Positions 16,936 through 23,996 of a stretch of 64,000 bases of DNA are shown piece by piece. The DNA is from Candidatus Enterococcus moelleringii (GTDB lineage: Bacteria; Bacillota; Bacilli; Lactobacillales; Enterococcaceae), in NCBI RefSeq assembly GCF_017377575.1, contig NZ_JAFREM010000004.1, forward strand, positions 124,001 to 188,000, written 5' to 3'. Position 1 is the stretch's first letter; the number at the start of each line of letters is the position of its first letter. The notes under the pieces are model-generated. The model was not told the origin of the DNA. It did not search any database and saw only the letters and a program-made list of their open reading frames with translations. Both the position numbers and the translations under genes were made by a program.

Positions 16936-19707
16936 TTAGAGTATTTCTTTATGATTCTTTAACAACTGATAGATATAGTATCGTTCTGAATCGGGGAAAG
17001 TGACCTTTAATTGGTTTTCCAGGTCATTTAATCCGCGATTCATCGCTGTATTATCGGTTACGTGTTGATACTCTGTCAATGTCGCTTTATCAATATGCAG
17101 CGGTTGATTTAAAATTCCCCGTTCAATAGCTCCGGCCATATGCATGACGAAGTTGACCATTAGAGCATAATCCGCAGATTGTCCATCATCGACAATCACA
17201 GAATTTGCCAAGCGCCAGACCGGTTCGATGATTTTCTTGGCATTAATGAAGGTATAGCTTTCTTCCATAAATGTAATACACAAAGCCCTGGCCGTTTCAT
17301 GGGTCAGCTCGACTTCGGCTTGATTTTCTAAATCATTCTCCAACAACAGCTCATCGATGACTTGATCGGCCCGCTGATTGATGAATTTCTCCATTTGGAT
17401 ATATGGCACGCCGATTTTCGGGTCCATAATTCCGGTGGTGGCAATGATTTTGTAATCCTTTTTGAATTCAGGGATTTTTTGGTTGATTTCAGTCACCGAC
17501 AAGGTCAGGACTTCAATATGATCTAGCTTACGCTGCTTTAACGGCCACTCGATAATTTCCTTTAAGCGTTGGGCCGTACCTTCGCCAGAAGCACAAATGG
17601 CTAAGATGGCTTGTTTCCCTTCCACCTTTGGCTCTTCCATTGGCGCTACCTTGCCGTAACCGCGGAAACCTTTCAAAGATTCATACAATTCTTCGATACC
17701 GGAACCTAATACACTAGATTTCCGGGCAGCTTCTACCACCAGCGGAGTGGTTACCATATCTAGCGTGCGAATGGCGATGTTGGTTTCCTTTTGCAGCTCA
17801 TCGTTGAATGATGCCAAGGAACCCATATCCACCAGCAGCAAAACACCGCTGCCTTCTTCCACCTGCAAAACGGCCTCCCGAATTTTTTCAAAGGCGGTCC
17901 GGGGGTGCATATCCAACGGCATATCAACAGCCTTCAAATTGGTCACGTCCAACAATTCGCGGACAACCTGAGCCATAGACGTTGCGGTACTGTTACCATG
18001 AGCAGCCACCACGACACCGATTCTGCCAGTGGGCTGATCTTCTCTAAGGGAAACCAGCAGCACCGTTAAGTAATAATCTTCGCTTTCAGGAATCAATACT
18101 TGGAACTCCTGCTCCACCAGCTGGCGGATTTCTTTGGCGACCTCAAATTCTTTCGGATAATTGGTGGCCATCTCGCGAATATTGGCATTGGTTTCACGGG
18201 TTTCCCCTTCATGAATTTTTTTCAAGAAGGAGGAAATGTGCAAGCTCATAGCATACACAAAATTTTGTTGAAAATAGGTATTTAAACGCTCGCTGACTAA
18301 AGACGCGATACGGTTGCTGGTTTCAATGACTCGCTTGTCGACAAATTCGGCCAAACGGGTTTCGGTATCAAAGGTAAAGCCGTGATCTTTATAGAATGAT
18401 TTCAAATGGATATTAATATCGGTAGAGATAAAGTGGTTGATGGTTTCTTGGTCTAACCCTTCCATCTTCAATAAAGCTGCTTTGTCGCCGATAATATCGT
18501 ATAAGTTATAAGGTAATTCATAGGTATCAGTTCTGATTAGGTTATCGATCTCATTAGGTGTCACGATCATTTTTGGCTCCAAATAAGGAGAAATATCCGT
18601 CGTCTTCAAGCGATCAGCGGATAATTGGACCAAACCAGATTTGATCCCGTCGGTTAAATCGTTCAAGGTAATGCTGATTTTATCCTGATTCATGTGCAGC
18701 ATAAAACCGCGAGCACAAACCAGCTGGACATTTGATTTCAATTGTCCCACATTGCCGTAGGTGACACTGCCAAGCAGGGCCTTCACTACATCTTCGGCTA
18801 AGGTAATTTTGCGTTGAATCCGATTGGCTTCCATCGCTACCATCACCCGCACTAAATCGATTTGTTCAGCAGGCGGCCGACTGTTAAAAGGCGGCATTTG
18901 AATATTTATCGGAATCCGACGAACAAAGGTATCCAGCAAAGATGAATGGGGATCTTCGGTAGTTGCCCCAGCAATCCGTACGTCCGCGGTATGGTTTTTC
19001 CCGGTTTCCCCTAAACGATTGTAGCTGCCGTGGTCCATGAAGTAGAAAATCATTTCCTGGCCTTCAGGCGGCAGGCGGTGAATTTCATCGAGAAACAGCA
19101 TGCTGCCATCGGCTTGCTTGATTAAGCCTTCTTTGTCGCTGTCGGCTCCGGTAAAGGCGCCTTTGACGTAACCAAATAAATGACTCATCAATAATTCTGG
19201 ATTATTGGCATAATCGGCACAGTTGAAGACCACTAATTCCCGCTCTGGATCAATTACCTGCTGCGATTGAGCAAATTGAAACATGGCATGAGCGAAAAAG
19301 GTTTTCCCCGAACCAGTTGGGCCGGTGATCAAACAGTTTAGGCCCCGCGGCGGATACAAAATCGCTGCTTTGGCTTGGTCAACGGCATTCTTCATACTGC
19401 CGGTGGAACCGATAATTCGTGAAAAAACGTCCCCTTGCGGCTTAGCGAGAATCCGCTTCTCAGGACGCTCCACTTTAACGGTGGAAAAGGTTTCTTTGGT
19501 CATCTGAGTTAGACTGGATTCCTGAACTTGGGCAAAATAGCGGACTGGTCGTCCATCGGTCTTCTGCAGTGTGCCTTCTTTTACCAACAAATTAAGATCT
19601 TTACTGGCATTCGTGCGTTGCAGCAGCAAAGCATCGGCAACTTCTTTGGTTGTGACATGTGAATGGTCGCAAACATATTGGTAGATCCGATCAATTCGTC
19701 GTTCCAT
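16936..19707 (-). CDS. mptR: Sigma-54-dependent activator of the mannose PTS (LevR/ManR family)
   Basis: Enhancer-binding activator of 923 aa. Order: N-terminal winged helix (about 1-75); AAA+ domain (about 100-340) with Walker A TGPTGSGKTF, the sigma-54 contact loop YVKGAFTGAD and Walker B MLFLDEIHRLP; PRD1 (about 455-560); EIIA-Man-like domain (VVVAAHGNSTATSM); EIIB-like domain with Cys in AICASGEGTAQ; and PRD2 at the C-terminus. Phosphorylation by the PTS is expected to tune activity. It drives the sigma-54 promoter next to it. RpoN itself is outside the window. Confidence 0.95.
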   Translation of the reverse strand: MERRIDRIYQYVCDHSHVTTKEVADALLLQRTNASKDLNLLVKEGTLQKTDGRPVRYFAQVQESSLTQMTKETFSTVKVERPEKRILAKPQGDVFSRIIGSTGSMKNAVDQAKAAILYPPRGLNCLITGPTGSGKTFFAHAMFQFAQSQQVIDPERELVVFNCADYANNPELLMSHLFGYVKGAFTGADSDKEGLIKQADGSMLFLDEIHRLPPEGQEMIFYFMDHGSYNRLGETGKNHTADVRIAGATTEDPHSSLLDTFVRRIPINIQMPPFNSRPPAEQIDLVRVMVAMEANRIQRKITLAEDVVKALLGSVTYGNVGQLKSNVQLVCARGFMLHMNQDKISITLNDLTDGIKSGLVQLSADRLKTTDISPYLEPKMIVTPNEIDNLIRTDTYELPYNLYDIIGDKAALLKMEGLDQETINHFISTDINIHLKSFYKDHGFTFDTETRLAEFVDKRVIETSNRIASLVSERLNTYFQQNFVYAMSLHISSFLKKIHEGETRETNANIREMATNYPKEFEVAKEIRQLVEQEFQVLIPESEDYYLTVLLVSLREDQPTGRIGVVVAAHGNSTATSMAQVVRELLDVTNLKAVDMPLDMHPRTAFEKIREAVLQVEEGSGVLLLVDMGSLASFNDELQKETNIAIRTLDMVTTPLVVEAARKSSVLGSGIEELYESLKGFRGYGKVAPMEEPKVEGKQAILAICASGEGTAQRLKEIIEWPLKQRKLDHIEVLTLSVTEINQKIPEFKKDYKIIATTGIMDPKIGVPYIQMEKFINQRADQVIDELLLENDLENQAEVELTHETARALCITFMEESYTFINAKKIIEPVWRLANSVIVDDGQSADYALMVNFVMHMAGAIERGILNQPLHIDKATLTEYQHVTDNTAMNRGLNDLENQLKVTFPDSERYYIYQLLKNHKEIL

Positions 19708-19780
19708 TTCCCCACCCGCTTTTTCTAAGTGTATCCTTTTCCAAGAAAAAATCTTGAAAAGGTAATCATTTTCTAAAGAA

Positions 19781-19809
19781 ATAATACACTAAATTTTAGA
19801 CGAATACAA
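19781..19809 (-). promoter_or_regulatory. Promoter of the sigma-54 activator gene
   Basis: TTGTAT (-35, 19804-19809) and TATTAT (-10, 19781-19786), 17 bp apart on the minus strand, about 75 bp upstream of the start codon. Confidence 0.65.
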
Positions 19810-20104
19810 AAGATAACCCTTTTCTTTTAAGTATTCGTAAATTATTGGGAAAACCTTTTTCCCTGTAAAAATCAGGTATTATTCCCATTCTTGAGTCATG
19901 ACAGCTGGCAATTCATCCGCCGCTAAACAACCTTGTCGGTGGATCGCCGTACAAACTAGTGTATTGTTCAAAGGTAACACACTAATCAGCTATTGTGCAA
20001 ACTATCACGAGAAAGCTCACTATTCGTACATATAATAGAAGAAACACGTCTTGGAAAGTCGGTTAGTTTGGTGAAAACCGACTTTCGGGCAGTGGTTTGA
20101 CTAA
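19810..20104. other. Intergenic stretch without a supported gene
   Basis: Both strands hold only short frames: about 30 codons on the minus strand (19971-19879, TTG start) and 45 codons on the plus strand (ATG at 19898). Neither has a ribosome binding site. An 11-bp inverted repeat GAAAGTCGGTT/AACCGACTTTC (about 20055-20087) lies just past the stop of the SemiSWEET gene and may be its terminator, but it lacks a T run. Confidence 0.4.
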
Positions 20105-20377
20105 TTATATGGCGGTAAAGAAGGTCATCGCCCCTAGGAAAATGCCCGGCAGGTTAGCTACCACCAACGGCCAATCTTTTTGTTTTTTCAAGGCACCGTA
20201 AATCACCCAGCAGGTACAGTTGATCATCGCCACAAAGGGCTGAATCGGACTGCCGGGATTCCCTTCAAGATTGTTCATAATTTGGGGAATATAAGAAACG
20301 TACATCAGCACTGATAAAACCGAAGCTGCTCTGCCTAACTGCTGAATTTTATGTTCTTTCTCATTTTGTCTGCTCAT
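20105..20377 (-). CDS. SemiSWEET-family transporter
   Basis: Small membrane protein of 90 aa with three predicted helices (about 17-35, 47-65, 70-88), the size of one SemiSWEET repeat. It has the PQ-loop signature YVSYIPQI and the conserved Asn-containing region GNPGSPIQPF. Such proteins dimerise into a passive sugar channel; the substrate here is unknown. ATG at 20377 (MSRQNEKEH) is preferred to the upstream ATG at 20386 because AAAGG then lies at normal distance. Confidence 0.85.
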   Translation of the reverse strand: MSRQNEKEHKIQQLGRAASVLSVLMYVSYIPQIMNNLEGNPGSPIQPFVAMINCTCWVIYGALKKQKDWPLVVANLPGIFLGAMTFFTAI

Positions 20378-20474
20378 TTTTATCATCCTTTAAAAATTTT
20401 TATTTCATTAGTATAGCACGGCGAAGAAAAATACTCTGTTTTACTGCCTTTGTCAAAGAGGTCTGAAAAACATA

Positions 20475-20489
20475 GTGACATTTTGTCAC
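20475..20489. promoter_or_regulatory. Operator 1, GTGAC-N5-GTCAC
   Basis: GTGACATTTTGTCAC is a perfect 5+5 inverted repeat overlapping the -35 box of the HsmA-like gene. A second copy with the same halves and spacer lies 40 bp downstream. Confidence 0.6.
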
Positions 20490-20503
20490 CGTTAGTTTAT
20501 ACT
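20475..20503 (+). promoter_or_regulatory. Promoter of the HsmA-like/DUF2871 operon
   Basis: GTGACA (-35, 20475-20480) and TATACT (-10, 20498-20503) with a 17-bp spacer. Confidence 0.6.
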
Positions 20504-20514
20504 AATTACAAAGA

Positions 20515-20529
20515 GTGACGAATCGTCAC
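20515..20529. promoter_or_regulatory. Operator 2, GTGAC-N5-GTCAC
   Basis: GTGACGAATCGTCAC, a perfect inverted repeat just downstream of the expected transcription start and 25 bp before the start codon. It shares half-sites and spacer with operator 1. Confidence 0.6.
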
Positions 20530-20553
20530 TTTAAATTGGAGGTCTATTTAGAA

Positions 20554-20931
20554 ATGCAATTAGTTTTAGCAATTGTTACTATCACATTGGCATTGGTTTT
20601 TTATACGATTGGCGTGTTCGCGGAACGGCGGGCCGGTGAATTAAAGCTGAAGCACTTAGGCTTGTTTGCCTTGGGTCTGGTTTTTGACACTACGGGAACC
20701 ACGATTATGTCCGGCATCGCCAAAACTGAGCCGGTCACAGGCATCACCTTGCATCAAATCACCGGTGTCTTGGCAATTTTATTGATGGCTTTTCATTTGA
20801 TTTGGGGCATTTACGTGTATTTTAAAGGCAGCAGCCAAGCAAAACACACCTTTCATCGTTTCAGTCTGGTGGTTTGGCTCTTTTGGCTAGTGCCTTACAT
20901 TGCAGGAATGGTAGTCGGGATGAAACACTAA
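20554..20931 (+). CDS. HsmA-like (TIGR03987) membrane protein
   Basis: Integral membrane protein of 125 aa with four predicted helices (about 2-20, 33-50, 66-85, 103-121). Sequence such as FDTTGTTIMSG and THQ/LHQITGVLAILLMAFHLIWG resembles the TIGR03987/HsmA family; His residues in helices could bind a cofactor such as heme (inference). The frame is open back to GTG at 20515, but ATG at 20554 follows TTGGAGGTC and is the start. The DUF2871 gene follows 12 bp downstream, and both sit under a promoter with twin operators. Confidence 0.8.
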   Translation: MQLVLAIVTITLALVFYTIGVFAERRAGELKLKHLGLFALGLVFDTTGTTIMSGIAKTEPVTGITLHQITGVLAILLMAFHLIWGIYVYFKGSSQAKHTFHRFSLVVWLFWLVPYIAGMVVGMKH

Positions 20932-20943
20932 AGGAGGAAGAAC

Positions 20944-21348
20944 ATGCGAAAATTAGCGCGTACAAGTTTAGTTTACATGATTGTTGGTTTGGTGTTTGGC
21001 GTGTATTATCGGGAATTCACAAAATTCACTGATTTTACTGGTGAGACACAGCTGTCGGTGTTGCATACTCATACATTGGTTTTGGGAATGGTGTTCTTTT
21101 TGGTTGTTCTGCTGCTGGAAAAGAATTTCGGTCTTAGTCGGCAAAAGCATTTTAACAAATTTTACTTGTTCTTCAATTTAGGATTAGTGGTTACTTTGGG
21201 GATGCTGTTGCTTCATGGCACGTTGACGGTGCTGGGTTATCCAGATTCCGCAGCGATTTCCGGGATTGCTGGGATCGGACACATTTTATTGACGATTGGT
21301 TTAGGCTTTTTCTTCAATAGTTTGCTGAAGTCTTTGCCGCAAACCTGA
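20944..21348 (+). CDS. DUF2871 family membrane protein
   Basis: Membrane protein of 134 aa with four helices (about 7-23, 41-60, 72-92, 104-126). HTHTLVLGMVFFLVVLLLEK and LLLHGTLTVLG carry conserved His residues typical of DUF2871 and suggest metal or heme contacts (inference). GGAGG lies upstream of the ATG. It appears to be co-transcribed with the HsmA-like gene and is followed by a strong terminator. Function unknown. Confidence 0.8.
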   Translation: MRKLARTSLVYMIVGLVFGVYYREFTKFTDFTGETQLSVLHTHTLVLGMVFFLVVLLLEKNFGLSRQKHFNKFYLFFNLGLVVTLGMLLLHGTLTVLGYPDSAAISGIAGIGHILLTIGLGFFFNSLLKSLPQT

Positions 21349-21354
21349 TTTTTC

Positions 21355-21384
21355 GCCCTTCATTTAGCTGAAGGGCTTTTTTTC
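21355..21384 (+). terminator. Terminator of the HsmA-like/DUF2871 operon
   Basis: Stem GCCCTTCA/TGAAGGGC with a 6-base loop, then seven T residues. Confidence 0.9.
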
Positions 21385-21443
21385 TTTGGCTTGATATGGG
21401 CTATAATGGATTTAGAAGATTCAGTGACAAAGGAGGATGCACC

Positions 21444-21740
21444 TTGCAGGAATTAATGATAGAAATTTTCCAGGCAGCGGAAAAGGAAAAAAAGAATCCG
21501 CAGCAATTATTGATTAAGTTAATGGAAGAAGTTGGCGAAGCGTCCCAGGCCCTGCTGGCCAGTCAAAATGCGCCTGGCAGCGAGTACAAGAACTTTACGA
21601 CGGCGGATGTGAAGGAGGAATTGGTGGATACCTTGTTGGTCACCTTTGCGCTGTTGCATAAACTAGGTACTGACGAGACGGAATTACAAACTCTGTTGGA
21701 AACGAAACTGGCGAAATGGCAGGCCAAACAAGATGGCTAA
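21444..21740 (+). CDS. MazG-like nucleotide pyrophosphohydrolase
   Basis: Small all-helical protein of 98 aa with the MazG/PRA-PH metal-binding pattern: EEVGEASQALL (EExxE) and KEELVDTLLV (ExxD). Probably hydrolyses a non-canonical NTP or dNTP. The frame opens at ATG 21396, but the only good ribosome site, AAAGGAGG, precedes TTG at 21444 by 7 bases, so a TTG start (LQELMIEIF) is chosen. It overlaps the AraC-type gene by 8 bp. Confidence 0.75.
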   Translation: MQELMIEIFQAAEKEKKNPQQLLIKLMEEVGEASQALLASQNAPGSEYKNFTTADVKEELVDTLLVTFALLHKLGTDETELQTLLETKLAKWQAKQDG

Positions 21741-22503
21741 GACGTATTATCCTATTCAGATTCCTTACCTGCTGTCGAAGGAATTTCAGCGTTTTGTTCT
21801 TTACCAAGAGGAACAGTTTGCCGGCTTGCAGGAGTTTGTGATTTGTTACTGGCAGATGACTCCATTAACGGATGAACTGCATTCGATTGAAAATATTATC
21901 ATCGCCGATGGCTGTATTGATTTAGTTGTCGCCTTCGATCAGCAGCAAATCGGTTTTTCCGGCATGCGAGAGACGGATTTTCACTTTACCGTGCCTTCAA
22001 ATGAGCGCTTCATGGGACTGCGCTTCAAGCCAGGCGCTTTTCACCAGTTGTTTCAGCTGCCGGCAGATCGAGGAATGGATCAGTTTTTGCCTTTTGATAC
22101 GTTGGACGCGACGTTTAATTGCGAGTATTTTTTTAAGTTGCCTTTTGAGGAAGCGAAGAAATATTTGATTGATTACTGGATTCAGTTTTTGGTTAGCAAA
22201 CAGGCAGATCGTTATACGCAGCTTTTTGATGCTTTAACGGAGGAATTGCCGGAATCAGCAGCAACATTATACGAAGCACTAGAGCTTAAGGAACGCAGCT
22301 GCCAACGGATTTTCCAGGAGAAGTATGCTTTGTCGCCTAAGAAGGTGCTGTCGATTTTGCGTTTTCAAAAAGGATTGCAGGAAATGCTGCATTCGGCAGA
22401 GCCGTCAGCGATCAGCTATTATTACGACCAGTCGCATTTTATTCAGGACTTTAAAAAAAATCTGGGCATCACCCCGAAAGAGCTGATCCAGCACTACCGC
22501 TAG
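21733..22503 (+). CDS. AraC-family transcriptional regulator
   Basis: Regulator of 256 aa. The N-terminal part (about 20-130) resembles the DUF6597-type sensor domain (DGCIDLVVAFDQQQIGFSGMRE). The C-terminal HTH (about 170-256) ends with the AraC pattern YYYDQSHFIQDFKKNLGITPKEL. It overlaps the MazG-like gene and is followed 64 bp later by the VOC gene, which it may control. Effector unknown. Confidence 0.88.
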   Translation: MAKTYYPIQIPYLLSKEFQRFVLYQEEQFAGLQEFVICYWQMTPLTDELHSIENIIIADGCIDLVVAFDQQQIGFSGMRETDFHFTVPSNERFMGLRFKPGAFHQLFQLPADRGMDQFLPFDTLDATFNCEYFFKLPFEEAKKYLIDYWIQFLVSKQADRYTQLFDALTEELPESAATLYEALELKERSCQRIFQEKYALSPKKVLSILRFQKGLQEMLHSAEPSAISYYYDQSHFIQDFKKNLGITPKELIQHYR

Positions 22504-22567
22504 TGTCGGGTTTTTCCTATAACTGGCCACCCCTTTTTCGTACACTTAAGAAAAAGGAGGAATTCTT

Positions 22568-22951
22568 ATGTATCAACAGCTCACCGCCAATTTAATGGTG
22601 GAAAGTATTGAAGAAACGTTGGCTTTTTATACGGAAAAATTAGGATTTAGCTTGGTGGCCTCCGTCCCTCACGCAGACGGTTATTTGCAATTTGCGATTG
22701 TGGCTAAGGACGGCTTAAACTTGATGTTCCAGGAACGCCGCAATTTTATCGAAGAATATCCAATGCTGGAGGCGTCCGTCACTAAGCCTTCTGTCAGTTT
22801 GTTCATTAATGTCTCCGATTTTGATGAATTGTATGACGCGCTAAAATCTGAGGTTACTCTGGCGGCCGATCTTCATAAGACCTTTTATGGGACAAAGGAA
22901 TTTGCGGTTTTAGATAATACCGGCTACGTGTTGACCTTCGCGGAAAAATAA
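22568..22951 (+). CDS. VOC-family (glyoxalase/bleomycin-resistance fold) protein
   Basis: Protein of 127 aa built of two beta-alpha-beta-beta-beta units: ANLMVESIEETLAFYTEKLGF at the start and a second unit ending GYVLTFAEK. Metal-ligand positions are not fully clear, so an enzymatic role is not assured. It could bind or modify a small toxic compound. AAGGAGG precedes the ATG. It shares a bidirectional terminator with the next gene. Confidence 0.88.
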   Translation: MYQQLTANLMVESIEETLAFYTEKLGFSLVASVPHADGYLQFAIVAKDGLNLMFQERRNFIEEYPMLEASVTKPSVSLFINVSDFDELYDALKSEVTLAADLHKTFYGTKEFAVLDNTGYVLTFAEK

Positions 22952-22955
22952 AAGC

Positions 22956-22992
22956 AGGACAGAGTTTACATTTTGAATGTAGACCCTGTCCT
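22956..22992. terminator. Bidirectional terminator
   Basis: Long stem AGGACAGAGTTTACATT / AATGTAGACCCTGTCCT with a 3-base loop between the convergent VOC and HTH-coiled-coil genes. T-rich on the minus side, short T stretch on the plus side. Confidence 0.75.
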
Positions 22993-22998
22993 ATTGGT

Positions 22999-23625
22999 TT
23001 ATTTAAAGCCCCAACGTTTTTTCAAAAAACCGGATTGCTCTTCGGTTAATTCATCGTATTTCTTTTGCAGCTCGCTATAGTAATTCATCCAATAATTCAA
23101 ATTATCGGTGACTCGCTGTTTTTCCTCCACCAGCGTTTTTTCCCGCTGCTTCAGCTGCTGGTTTTCCTGCTTCAACTGTTTGTTTTCGATGACCAAGGCC
23201 TCAACCACCCGCTCATCCAAAAATGGAATTTCCATCGGCATATCGCCGGATTGGTTGCTGATCATGCGCATCATCCGTTTGTCCTCTAGGCTTAATTGCT
23301 GCTGCTGATCTAACAGCTTTTGCATTTTGGCAATGACTTGGTCCTTTTTATCCAGCTGCTCCAAAATAAATTCGCCCACGGTTGGTGTATCTTCACTAGT
23401 CTCCGTGTCCTCCACGATGGTTTCACCGTTTAAAATTCGCGGCTGCTTTCGCAGGCGGTGATTGGTCACCATCAAACGAACCACCTTTTCTTGTTCCTCG
23501 CTTAGCATAAAAGCACCTTGGTTTTTTGGCGGCACCCTTTCCCCTTCCAGCTGATACAGAATCTTTTTGATTTCCCCTTTGCCGACCTGTAATTCTTCGG
23601 CTAATTGTTCCAACGCTTTCCCCAT
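22999..23625 (-). CDS. HTH plus coiled-coil protein, DUF536-like
   Basis: Protein of 208 aa with an N-terminal helix-turn-helix (about 1-55, LAEELQVGKGEIKKILYQL), a middle segment rich in Glu/Thr, and a long coiled coil (about 85-190, repeats of KQENQQLKQ). It ends in a basic, aromatic tail, LKKRWGFK. The layout is like the DUF536 proteins of lactobacillus and enterococcus plasmids, but here it is chromosomal. The tail could be a membrane-binding amphipathic helix (inference). The second of two adjacent ATGs has better spacing to GGGGAG. Function unknown. Confidence 0.7.
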   Translation of the reverse strand: MGKALEQLAEELQVGKGEIKKILYQLEGERVPPKNQGAFMLSEEQEKVVRLMVTNHRLRKQPRILNGETIVEDTETSEDTPTVGEFILEQLDKKDQVIAKMQKLLDQQQQLSLEDKRMMRMISNQSGDMPMEIPFLDERVVEALVIENKQLKQENQQLKQREKTLVEEKQRVTDNLNYWMNYYSELQKKYDELTEEQSGFLKKRWGFK

Positions 23626-23693
23626 CATTCACTCCCCTAGCCAAAACCCTCTATTTTCACTCCACAATGGACCTGCATTTATCTATCACTTGA

Positions 23694-23722
23694 ATTATAA
23701 AACAATCAAATTGCTTTCACAA
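23694..23722 (-). promoter_or_regulatory. Promoter of the HTH-coiled-coil gene
   Basis: TTGTGA (-35, 23717-23722) and TATAAT (-10, 23694-23699), 17 bp apart on the minus strand, about 70 bp before the start codon. Confidence 0.7.
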
Positions 23723-23912
23723 ACCTTAGTAAATCGCGGGAAATGGTGATTTATCAAGGAATTATTAGCAAAAATAAGCGGCTGACTCTTGCTTCTGACA
23801 GGAGCAAAAAAAACCTCTAGCGATTTTTCTTGTATTTGATACGGCCGGATTAAATATAGGCCGCCTTTTGTAAGAAAAAGTGAGGAGAAAAAAATTTGAG
23901 GAATTGATAGAA

Positions 23913-23957
23913 AAACAGTGAATTTACTTTCTAGAAACAAAAGTAAATTCACTGTTT
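23913..23957 (-). terminator. Terminator of the MutS2-like gene
   Basis: Perfect 18-bp stem starting AAACAGTGAATTTACTTT with a 9-base loop, then TTTTTC on the minus strand. The stretch from here to 23722 holds no supported gene. Confidence 0.88.
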
Positions 23958-23996
23958 GGTTTTTAGTATCCGTTGAAAAATAGTCAGGTGTTCCTT

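Noticed and set aside
23695-23952. Minus-strand frame of 85 codons between the HTH-coiled-coil and MutS2-like genes
   Set aside because: It spans the MutS2 terminator hairpin and the promoter of the next gene, has no ribosome site, and its sequence reads as translated AT-rich DNA.
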